The notes beneath the pieces were generated by a model. The model did not search any database and had not been told where the DNA came from. It saw only the letters and a program-made list of their open reading frames with translations. 8,246 bases of DNA. It comes from Sedimentisphaerales bacterium. GTDB lineage: Bacteria > Planctomycetota > Phycisphaerae > Sedimentisphaerales > SM23-30. Shown in pieces: positions 1 through 4,889 of the stretch; position 1 is the stretch's first letter; every line of letters begins with the position of its first letter. Position numbers and translations under genes: made by a program. Location of the stretch: NCBI GenBank assembly GCA_030636065.1, contig DAOVXR010000061.1:1-8246 (forward strand), given 5' to 3'.

Positions 1-359
1 GGATGAACAATAACGCACACACCGTCATTAGCGACTACATGCGCGACAGGGTACACACCATTTTCAACAGCCTTTTTGAACTCTTTTTCTTTCATAAAGC
101 GACTCATCATAGCAATATCACATCGCTTATCGATCAGTGCCGCCGCTCCGTCGCCACTTCCGGTTTTTTTGACTGTGATGGCGATTTTCGGATACATCTG
201 CCCGAATGCCTCGGCAAAGGCGCCGCCAATGGGCCCCACAGTGGTTGACCCTTCCAATTGAATAGCCTTTGACTTTTCGGCGGCGTTGCTCAGCCCTACC
301 AGGCCGATCAAACTAACCAAAGTCACAACAGTCGCGATTCTGAATCTTTTGTTAAACAT
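1..359 (-). CDS. pstS: Phosphate ABC transporter substrate-binding protein PstS, N-terminal part (runs off the left edge)
   Basis: Reading the minus strand from the ATG at 359-357 gives 119 codons without a stop. Residues 1 to about 27 form a secretion signal: basic MFNKRFR, a hydrophobic stretch, then SNAA. Mature sequence follows with the PstS-type ligand motifs: EGSTTVGP near residues 36-43, KKTGSGDGAAALI near 65-77 and DIAMMSRFMK near 82-91. These match the family's S/T-G loop, SGSG loop and 'D(I)xMxSR' segment that bind phosphate. HVVANDGVCVIVHP at the cut edge is also typical of the family. The protein is expected to capture phosphate in the periplasm for PstCAB. A Shine-Dalgarno GGAAAGGA lies at 367-374, 7 bases before the start. 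The gene has its own Pho box promoter just upstream. The rest of the gene and any pstCAB lie outside the window. Confidence in the family is high. Confidence 0.9.
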   Translation of the reverse strand, partial: MFNKRFRIATVVTLVSLIGLVGLSNAAEKSKAIQLEGSTTVGPIGGAFAEAFGQMYPKIAITVKKTGSGDGAAALIDKRCDIAMMSRFMKEKEFKKAVENGVYPVAHVVANDGVCVIVH

Positions 360-419
360 AATTTAGTCCTTTCCATAAAAACTTTTGTTGAAAAACAAGC
401 ATTAAATTAAATCAAGTGA

Positions 420-462
420 AGAATAACCCGTAATTGTTAGGGTTTTGTTAGAATCATGTTAG
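420..462 (-). promoter_or_regulatory. Pho box and promoter of pstS (three 11-base-period repeats)
   Basis: On the minus strand the hexamer CTAACA occurs three times, perfectly, at 462-457, 451-446 and 440-435, each start exactly 11 bases after the previous one. Nine bases after the last unit lies TATTCT (425-420), which fits a -10 element (4 of 6 to TATAAT), and no separate -35 is needed if a PhoB-type activator occupies that site. Transcription would start near 413, giving a leader of about 54 bases to pstS. The most upstream unit contains the TAA stop of the porin remnant (461-459), so operator and coding end overlap. Assigning it to PhoB is inference from the repeat period, the gene downstream and the identical layout before phoB. 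Confidence 0.75.
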
Positions 463-796
463 AATTTAAATATTAAGTCAGCCTGAAGCAATCTGAAGTC
501 GTCTTTTGTGCTGTCGGCATTCTTCTCGTTTATGAAGTAATGAAGAGCAGCCTGCACGTTCTTTGCTAACTGATATTTAGAGCCTAATACATGTTTATAT
601 TTTTGGCCCATTTCAGGCTGTCCGGCAAAGCATCAGCTTTTTGCTCCTGATCTTTCTGCGACGCCTCTAATTGTTCGAGCCGCACTTGCATTTTCTGCAT
701 CTGTTGTTTAAGTTCGCTGATTTCGTCAGCCTTGACAATTGGTACTTGCTGAGCAAACAGCAACAACACAACCACTAACACAATCGGTTTTTTCAT
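459..796 (-). pseudogene. Outer-membrane porin remnant: N- and C-termini joined, barrel deleted, frameshifted
   Basis: The minus-strand frame from ATG 796-794 (Shine-Dalgarno AAAGGTG, 5 bases away) encodes a signal peptide starting MKKPIVLVVVLLL and ending VKA. A heptad-rich coiled coil (ISELKQQMQKMQ, VRLEQLEASQ) follows, then LPDSLKWAKNINMY, and it stops at TAG 586-584. This start is better than the ATG at 811, which has no ribosome site. The next frame, from 587 to TAA 461-459, continues as LGSKYQLAKNVQAALHYF and ends RLLQADLIFKF. That is a final beta-barrel strand with the C-terminal Phe needed for outer-membrane insertion. Porins with an N-terminal coiled coil (Porin_O_P or Porin_5 type) have this beginning and end but run to several hundred residues. 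Here about 70 and 42 residues remain in different frames, so the barrel is lost. The surviving Pho box suggests a phosphate-starvation porin of OprP/OprO kind. A misassembly is the main alternative. Confidence 0.75.
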
Positions 797-832
797 TTTT
801 ACACCTTTCATAAAGAAACATCATTCGACTGG

Positions 833-856
833 CTCTCCCAATCCGTTTTGGAAGAG
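833..856 (-). other. Hairpin in the predicted leader of the porin remnant
   Basis: On the minus strand CTCTTCC (856-850) can pair with GGGAGAG (839-833) through seven pairs, one of them G-U, around a 10-base loop. It lies between the predicted transcription start (about 863) and the ribosome site near 807-801. No role can be read from the sequence and chance is possible. Confidence 0.3.
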
Positions 857-869
857 TAACTTTACTGGA

Positions 870-923
870 AAGGTACCTTGGAAATGTTAGCCGGATATGA
901 GGGCAGTGTTAGAATTCTGTTCG
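870..923 (-). promoter_or_regulatory. Pho box and promoter of the porin remnant (four repeat units)
   Basis: On the minus strand the units are CGAACA (923-918), CTAACA (912-907), CTCATA (901-896) and CTAACA (890-885), all at an exact 11-base period. Two are perfect, one has a single mismatch and one has two. Nine bases after the last unit lies TACCTT (875-870), a weak -10 in the same position as in the pstS and phoB promoters. The predicted leader to the ATG at 796 is about 67 bases. PhoB control is inferred from the shared layout. Confidence 0.6.
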
Positions 924-943
924 TTGAAAATAAATAGCTTACC

Positions 944-958
944 GTACCCGCCATTTGG
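944..958 (+). repeat. Left copy of a 15-base direct repeat flanking the HNH gene
   Basis: GTACCCGCCATTTGG here matches GTACCCGCCGTTTGG at 1715-1729 in 14 of 15 positions and in the same orientation. The two copies bracket the HNH gene and are 771 bases apart. The right copy ends at the base before the phoR stop codon (1732-1730). The pair may be the edges of an inserted segment, or two members of a dispersed repeat family. Confidence 0.5.
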
Positions 959-961
959 GGT

Positions 962-999
962 GATTACGCAGATGTCTAATATCTTATTTCAGCGTAATC
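962..999. repeat. 8-base inverted repeat with a 22-base spacer
   Basis: GATTACGC (962-969) and GCGTAATC (992-999) are exact reverse complements. The right arm is embedded in TAATCCGCG CAATCAGCG (995-1012), two 9-base near-repeats like those at 4514-4540. The left arm belongs to an inverted, decayed copy of the same motif. This looks like eroded intergenic repeat DNA rather than a gene. It fills much of the stretch between the porin Pho box and the HNH gene. Confidence 0.5.
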
Positions 1000-1048
1000 C
1001 GCGCAATCAGCGTCAAAGTATTTATTTATGGATGACATTGGCAATGCG

Positions 1049-1076
1049 GGTGGGTACAATGGCGGACACGGGCTAC
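1049..1076 (-). repeat. GTAG-headed repeat left of the HNH gene
   Basis: Read on the minus strand it begins GTAGCCCG (1076-1069) and ends TTGTACCCACC (1059-1049). It is the inverted counterpart of the repeat at 1703-1723: CGGGCTAC (1069-1076) complements GTAGCCCG (1703-1710), and GGGTACA (1052-1058) complements TGTACCC (1714-1720). Relative to the right copy it carries an insertion of about 7 bases in the middle. Both copies put their GTAG end next to the HNH gene. Confidence 0.55.
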
Positions 1077-1121
1077 ACCTGCTAATACAATTGATAGGGT
1101 TAAATAGGAATAGGAGACAAT

Positions 1122-1706
1122 ATGGTTCGTAGAAGGAATTATTCAACAATCAAGGATTTGGTTTTTGAGGTTATCCATCAAACAAAGGGTAAGGTCGATT
1201 ATGAAACCATGACCAAATATATTTTAGAGCAATTCCCTCACAGTAAATGGAAAACCACCCATTGGTCTTGGTATAAGAGTCAGATAAAGACGGGGGAATT
1301 TAAGAGTGATTTCTCTGCCGAGGAAAAGAAGAATCTTAAACTAAACAAGGCCAAACCTGACATTCCACCGCCTGGGAAACAGGAAGAAAATCATGTCAAG
1401 CGTATTGGAGATAACATATTAAATCACATTAGAATGATGATAAGGGAAATCTCAAAAGATAATGAAGACTTCGAGTTTAAACTGAATCGATGGGTATATG
1501 CACGGTTGCAGCAGGATGAAATAAGAAAAAAACGACCAATAAAACGGGAACTTTGGGATTTGGGAACGAGATCATGTCGGGGGTGCGACAAAATATTCCA
1601 AACTCTCAAAGGTGTAGAAATACACAGAAAAGACGAATCTAAAGCGTACTCTATAAATAACTGTGAACTACTCTGTCGCTCTTGTCATCAAAAGCAGCGA
1701 GCGTAG
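1122..1706 (+). CDS. HNH-endonuclease-like protein with a helical N-terminal domain
   Basis: This 194-residue protein has two visible parts. Residues about 8-60 (IKDLVFEVIHQTKGKVDYE, FPHSKWKTTHWSWYKSQI) look like a small helical, possibly winged-helix, DNA-binding domain. Residues 70-145 are a charged, mostly helical linker. The C-terminus carries an HNH/zinc pattern: C152-x2-C155, EIH168, N180 and LLC185-x2-CH189, matching the C-x2-C...H...N...C-x2-CH of HNH nucleases. The usual first His pair is reduced to a single H168 followed by Arg, a known variation. The start has GGAGA 5 to 9 bases upstream. The gene is clearly more AT-rich than phoR or sppA and opposes both neighbours: it converges on phoR (23-base gap) and diverges from the porin remnant. 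GTAG-headed repeats bracket it, the right one containing its TAG stop. Nuclease activity, and a homing, mobile or defence role, are inference. It is not one of the Pho genes. Confidence 0.7.
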   Translation: MVRRRNYSTIKDLVFEVIHQTKGKVDYETMTKYILEQFPHSKWKTTHWSWYKSQIKTGEFKSDFSAEEKKNLKLNKAKPDIPPPGKQEENHVKRIGDNILNHIRMMIREISKDNEDFEFKLNRWVYARLQQDEIRKKRPIKRELWDLGTRSCRGCDKIFQTLKGVEIHRKDESKAYSINNCELLCRSCHQKQRA

Positions 1707-1723
1707 CCCGGGCTGTACCCGCC
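1703..1723 (+). repeat. GTAG-headed repeat right of the HNH gene
   Basis: The repeat reads GTAGCCCGGGCT then GTACCCGCC. It includes the 10-base perfect palindrome AGCCCGGGCT (1705-1714) and overlaps the HNH stop codon TAG (1704-1706). It is the inverted partner of the repeat at 1049-1076. It occupies almost all of the 23 bases between the HNH and phoR stop codons, so it could also act as a boundary for the two convergent transcripts. There is no T-run to call it a standard terminator. Confidence 0.5.
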
Positions 1724-1729
1724 GTTTGG
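1715..1729 (+). repeat. Right copy of the 15-base direct repeat flanking the HNH gene
   Basis: This copy differs from the one at 944-958 at a single position (G for A at base 10). It ends exactly where the phoR stop codon begins on the other strand (1732-1730), as expected if the edge of an inserted segment lies at the end of phoR. Confidence 0.5.
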
Positions 1730-3502
1730 CTAAGCAGGCAATTTGATGGTAAATTTACTGCCCTTGCCCGGAAAGCTCTCAACTGTTACTGAACCGTTAT
1801 GAGCCTGAACAATGTGTTTGACGATTGCAAGGCCAAGGCCGGTGCCGCCGAGTTTTCTGCTTCTTGCTTTATCGACAACATAAAAACGCTCGAAAATTCT
1901 GTCAAGAAGCTTGTTGTCGATTCCACAGCCGAAATCGGTAACGGTAATGCTGATTTGTTCATCCGCTTGTGCCGCGGTTACTTCTATTTTACTGCTGGAC
2001 GGGCTATATTTGATGGCATTATCCAGCAGATTAGCAACAGCCTGTATAAGCAATGGTATATTAATATCAGCAACAATATCATCGGCGCATCTTAATTCAA
2101 TATCGATTTGTTTTGCCTGTGCTTTATTCTGACAAATTTCAATAGCGGCTTCAAGCACGTCTTTGATACAGCCGTTTTGAAGTTCGATATCAGCTTTTTC
2201 AGATTGCTGTTCAATTCTGGATAACGCAAGCAGATCATCAATAATAGCATCTACCCGATTGGTCTGTCTTGCGATGATGTTTAGAAATTTTTTTGCTTCT
2301 TCGGGCTTCTTTATTGCTCCTTCTAACAGCGTCTCGACAAAACCCTTAATTGAAGTTATCGGTGTTTTCAGCTCATGTGAGACATTGGCCACAAAATCGC
2401 GACGTACATGTTCAAGTTGTCTGAGTCTGGTAATATCATTCAGGACAACAAGAATCCCGATTTTCTGTCCCTGTTCATCCAGCAGAGTATCGCTTTTGGC
2501 CTGCAGGAAGCGTTCGCCACTGTCTTTGTGCAGGATGATATTGTCTTCGACAGGTTTGTTTCCGGTTAGTGCATTTGTTACAAAATGCTGCAGGGCGGGA
2601 TTTCTGATTATCTCCTGCAAAGTTCGTCCTTTGGCCTGTGAAATATCAACCCCTATCATTTCCGCCGCGGAGGAGTTAAGTGTTATCAATTTTTGTTCGC
2701 TGTCAACCGCTAAAACTGCTTCTGACATACTTGACAGAACGGCCTTGTGTTCGTTCCGTTGGCGACAGATAGTTCGTATCCGTTCATCGACCTCGCCTGC
2801 CATCTGGTTCATCGCTTTGGCGACAGCGTCTATTTCCTGACAGTTGGCAACGGGCAATTTATGGCTTAGGTCTCCATTGGCAAACAGCTCCGCGCCTTTC
2901 TTCAATTCCTCCAGAGGTCTGCTGATTTTGCGAGATACAGCCAGACTCACCATCGCCGCGACAACCGCTATAATCAGGCTACCGATTATTATCCGATAAT
3001 AAATAGATTTTAATTGTCTGTCGATGGAGCCTACGGATTTGGCAATTCGCAATACAGCAACAATTTTATCATCCGCCCTTAACGGTACAGCCACATACAT
3101 CATATTCAGACCGAGAGTATGGCTGAATCTTATCTCACAGCCCGTCCGGCCTTCCATCGCCTGAATAATTTCAGGTCTGTCGGAGTGGCTATCCATCTGT
3201 TGGGGGTTTTCCTCGGAATCAGCTACCACTCTGCCTGACGTTTCAATTACGGTTATGCGTCTTTGGCCTGCCGCTCCGAGCGTCTTACACAATTTATCCA
3301 TGTCGTCTGATTTATCCCTGCCCTGAAATGCTAAAATCTGTTCTTCTATAATGTGGGCACTTGCCTTGAAATCTTCAGCAACCTGGCTATAGTAAAACCG
3401 CTGTACCGAACTGGACGCGTACCACCCAATCGCAGCTACTGAAATCAGCGCTATCAGAAGATAAGAGGGATATAATTGCCAGAACAGACGTCTCGGCTTC
3501 AT
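1730..3502 (-). CDS. phoR: Phosphate-regulon sensor histidine kinase PhoR
   Basis: This 590-residue membrane sensor kinase should autophosphorylate and pass the phosphate to PhoB. Membrane segments lie near residues 11-30 and 170-190 and enclose an extracytoplasmic domain of about 140 residues (PAS/Cache-like, e.g. ITVIETSGRVVADSEE). Next come a HAMP linker (about 190-242, RKISRPLEELKKGAE) and a cytoplasmic PAS domain (about 250-360, SMSEAVLAVDSEQKLITLN). The HisKA domain has phospho-acceptor H376 in VSHELKTP. The ATPase domain has N box NLLDNAIKYS (491-500), G1 DFGCGI (523-528), an F box (IFERF) and G2 GGTGLGL (552-558). The enclosed sensor domain is the Bacillus PhoR/WalK arrangement; E. 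coli PhoR lacks it. The gene starts 3 bases after the phoB stop, with AAGGA inside the last phoB codons, so the two are one operon and probably translationally coupled. The exact signal sensed cannot be read from the sequence. Confidence 0.92.
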   Translation of the reverse strand: MKPRRLFWQLYPSYLLIALISVAAIGWYASSSVQRFYYSQVAEDFKASAHIIEEQILAFQGRDKSDDMDKLCKTLGAAGQRRITVIETSGRVVADSEENPQQMDSHSDRPEIIQAMEGRTGCEIRFSHTLGLNMMYVAVPLRADDKIVAVLRIAKSVGSIDRQLKSIYYRIIIGSLIIAVVAAMVSLAVSRKISRPLEELKKGAELFANGDLSHKLPVANCQEIDAVAKAMNQMAGEVDERIRTICRQRNEHKAVLSSMSEAVLAVDSEQKLITLNSSAAEMIGVDISQAKGRTLQEIIRNPALQHFVTNALTGNKPVEDNIILHKDSGERFLQAKSDTLLDEQGQKIGILVVLNDITRLRQLEHVRRDFVANVSHELKTPITSIKGFVETLLEGAIKKPEEAKKFLNIIARQTNRVDAIIDDLLALSRIEQQSEKADIELQNGCIKDVLEAAIEICQNKAQAKQIDIELRCADDIVADINIPLLIQAVANLLDNAIKYSPSSSKIEVTAAQADEQISITVTDFGCGIDNKLLDRIFERFYVVDKARSRKLGGTGLGLAIVKHIVQAHNGSVTVESFPGKGSKFTIKLPA

Positions 3503-3505
3503 GGC

Positions 3506-4192
3506 CTATTCCTTAAATCGGTATCCTACGCCCCGTACGGTTTCGATGTATTTGCCCGCCTTGCCCAGTTTTTTTCTTAATCCGACAACCTGAACATCGA
3601 CACTGCGGTCAGTAACGGGATAATCAGCTCCGTGGATGGCATCGACAATCTGATAGCGTGTAAAAACCCATCCGGGCCGAGCCGCCAGAAACTGAAGTAG
3701 CCCAAACTCTGACGAAGTCAGTTCGACAGCTTTGTTTTTGACAAACATTTTATGACGTCTGGGGTCTATTTGAATATCATGTATTTTTATAACCGCGGAT
3801 TTCCCCGGGATTTCTGTGGTTTTTCTTCGCAAGACCGTTTTGATCCTGGCCACTAAAACCCTTGGGCTGAATGGCTTGGTGATATAGTCATCCGCTCCGA
3901 GTTCCAGACCCGCTACAATGTCCGCCTCATCGCCTTTAGCTGTTACCATCACGATGGGAATATGTTCCGTCTGGTAACTGTTTTTCAGCCTTTTACAGAC
4001 CTCCAGCCCGTCAACCTCCGGCAGCATCAAGTCAAGCAGCACAAGATCAGGCAACATCACCTGAGCCTTTTTCAGGGCTTCCCGGCCATTATAAGCGGCA
4101 TCGCAATTAAACCCTTCTTTGGCAAGATTATAACGGATCAACTCCGTTACATCTTCTTCGTCCTCAACAATAAGGATTATTTTACCTGCCAT
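3506..4192 (-). CDS. phoB: Phosphate-regulon response regulator PhoB/PhoP (OmpR family)
   Basis: This 228-residue, two-domain transcription factor has a receiver domain (about 4-120) with the acidic pocket E10-D11, phospho-acceptor D54 in LLDLMLP, T84 in VMVTAK and K106 in ITKPF. A C-terminal winged helix (about 130-228) carries the OmpR/PhoB signature, with ELTSSEFGLLQFLAARPGWVFTR, TDRSVDVQVVGLRKKLGK and ETVRGVGYRF. It is the expected partner of the PhoR kinase encoded 3 bases downstream. The start has a strong AAGGAG 7 bases upstream. The promoter carries a Pho box with a perfect TATAAT, so the operon is probably autoregulated. The family (OmpR-like) is certain. The Pho assignment rests on the phoR neighbour, the Pho boxes and the pstS gene nearby. 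Confidence 0.93.
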   Translation of the reverse strand: MAGKIILIVEDEEDVTELIRYNLAKEGFNCDAAYNGREALKKAQVMLPDLVLLDLMLPEVDGLEVCKRLKNSYQTEHIPIVMVTAKGDEADIVAGLELGADDYITKPFSPRVLVARIKTVLRRKTTEIPGKSAVIKIHDIQIDPRRHKMFVKNKAVELTSSEFGLLQFLAARPGWVFTRYQIVDAIHGADYPVTDRSVDVQVVGLRKKLGKAGKYIETVRGVGYRFKE

Positions 4193-4243
4193 AGGACTAC
4201 TCCTTCAGGTGAGCCTACTCCTCTTTTCGGTCGTCTGTCGCGC

Positions 4244-4286
4244 ATTATACCTGATATATGTTAGCATATAGTTAGCGTTATGTTAA
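4244..4286 (-). promoter_or_regulatory. Pho box and promoter of phoBR
   Basis: On the minus strand the units TTAACA (4286-4281), CTAACT (4275-4270) and CTAACA (4264-4259) follow one another at exactly 11 bases. Nine bases later stands a perfect TATAAT (4249-4244). The spacing between the last repeat and the -10 is identical to that before pstS and the porin remnant. Transcription would start near 4237 and give a leader of about 45 bases. The layout implies activation of phoBR by its own product, which is an inference. Confidence 0.8.
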
Positions 4287-4351
4287 ATTATTGTTTTTGT
4301 ATATCAATCGGGCAGCAAAATATCGGTGCTTGCTAATAAAGTCCCCCCATT

Positions 4352-4444
4352 ATTGATGCAACCGCCAAAAATCCGAAAAACGCTGCAAAAACAACAGCAA
4401 CGCTCCAAAATCAAGTGGGCAAAGTACTTTTGACGCTGGCGTCA
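4352..4444 (+). repeat. 93-base direct repeat, copy A
   Basis: Copy A matches 4779-4871 at 81 of 93 positions without gaps (87%). The right third is best conserved: from CGCTCCAAAATCAAG to GGCGTCA only two bases differ. This copy ends in the dyad TGACGC-TG-GCGTCA (4431-4444). Differences fall evenly on all three codon positions in every frame tried, so it is not behaving as coding sequence. It lies outside the predicted phoB and sppA transcripts. Confidence 0.8.
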
Positions 4445-4489
4445 TTATTGCGTCTTTGCGTGAAATCCGTGGCTAAAATTCTTCTCTTT

Positions 4490-4511
4490 GCTCCACGTCT
4501 TTGCGTGGAGC
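4490..4511. repeat. Hairpin with 8-base perfect stem
   Basis: GCTCCACG (4490-4497) and CGTGGAGC (4504-4511) are exact reverse complements around TCTTTG. The loop sequence recurs at 4453-4458 in GCGTCTTTGCGTG, so the hairpin is part of a decayed repeat. No T-run follows on either side, so it is not a standard terminator. Confidence 0.6.
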
Positions 4512-4513
4512 CA

Positions 4514-4540
4514 TAATCCGCGTAACCTGCGAAATCTGCG
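4514..4540 (+). repeat. 9-base tandem repeat, three units
   Basis: The units TAATCCGCG, TAACCTGCG and AAATCTGCG stand end to end. A two-unit version (TAATCCGCG, CAATCAGCG) occurs at 995-1012 in the other gene-free gap, and in both places TC follows. Confidence 0.6.
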
Positions 4541-4555
4541 TCTATTAAATCAGTG

Positions 4556-4574
4556 GTGAGTTGTGAGTTGTGAG
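4556..4574 (+). repeat. 7-base tandem repeat GTGAGTT
   Basis: Two and five-sevenths perfect units of GTGAGTT. It is a short simple-sequence tract with no visible function. Confidence 0.55.
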
Positions 4575-4633
4575 CCAGAGAAAGGAGAACAGGCGGCTGC
4601 GCCGAGTAAGGTGACCAGTGGAGCAGGTGAAAG

Positions 4634-4713
4634 ACTCATCCACTCACCCACCCATTCACCCATTCACCCATCCACTCATTTACCCTTTTACCCATTCACC
4701 CATAATTACCCAT
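4634..4713 (+). repeat. Degenerate ACCCATTC / ACTCATCC tract
   Basis: About 80 bases made of near-repeats such as CACTCACCCA, CCCATTCACC and TTTACCCATT, with strong strand bias: C-rich and almost no G. The 13-base ACTCATCCACTCA at 4634-4646 occurs exactly, reverse-complemented, at 7205-7217 just after alaC. So sppA and alaC are enclosed by opposed copies. Confidence 0.6.
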
Positions 4714-4736
4714 ATTATTGCAATTAAAACCTACTG

Positions 4737-4765
4737 TTGCATATATTGCTCGAATTCATTATAAC
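4737..4765 (+). promoter_or_regulatory. Candidate promoter of sppA-alaC
   Basis: TTGCAT (4737-4742) and TATAAC (4760-4765, 5 of 6 to consensus) are separated by 17 bases. A start near 4772 would place the whole second 93-base repeat in a leader of about 118 bases before sppA. The -35 is weak (3 of 6). Confidence 0.4.
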
Positions 4766-4778
4766 ATGGTACATTGCA

Positions 4779-4871
4779 ATTGATACAACAGCCAAAAGTT
4801 CGAAAAACCTTGAAAAAACAATGCCAACGCTCCAAAATCAAGGGGGCAAAGTACTTTTAACGCTGGCGTCA
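4779..4871 (+). repeat. 93-base direct repeat, copy B, in the sppA leader
   Basis: This is the partner of 4352-4444. It begins about 13 bases after the candidate -10 and ends 5 bases before the sppA ribosome site (AGGAG, 4877-4881 region). The terminal dyad is slightly worn here (ACGC-TG-GCGT). Its position makes it most of the untranslated leader of sppA. Confidence 0.8.
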
Positions 4872-4889
4872 CAATAGGAGTCTAACAAA

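Larger units (their letters stand above)
4287..4889. other. Gene-free, repeat-filled region between phoB and sppA
   Basis: I find no credible coding region in either strand in these roughly 600 bases. They hold two copies of a 93-base repeat, a strong hairpin, 9-base and 7-base tandem repeats, an ACCCATTC-type tract and a likely promoter for sppA, each listed separately. The outward-facing phoB and sppA promoters sit at its two ends. The remaining stretches (4287-4351, 4575-4633) show nothing I can name. Confidence 0.7.

Noticed and set aside
897..1085. Plus-strand ORF of 62 codons before the HNH gene
   Set aside because: It runs through the porin Pho box, an inverted repeat and the GTAG repeat, and has no ribosome site or recognisable sequence.
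2259..2840. 193-codon plus-strand ORF inside phoR
   Set aside because: It is fully opposite the HAMP, PAS and HisKA coding of phoR, Ser/Cys-rich and without family resemblance: a shadow.
4357..4434. Short ORF of about 25 codons in the 93-base repeat (both copies keep a stop at the same place)
   Set aside because: There is no ribosome site, copy B lacks the ATG, and differences between copies fall evenly over codon positions.
4490..4511. Intrinsic terminator
   Set aside because: The stem is strong but no T-run follows on either strand and no gene ends nearby.
4634..4713. CRISPR-like array
   Set aside because: Units are short, degenerate and contiguous with no unique spacers; it is a simple-sequence tract.
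4882..4887. CTAACA on the + strand just before sppA, as a Pho box
   Set aside because: It is a single unit lying between the ribosome site and the start codon, with no second unit 11 bases away.
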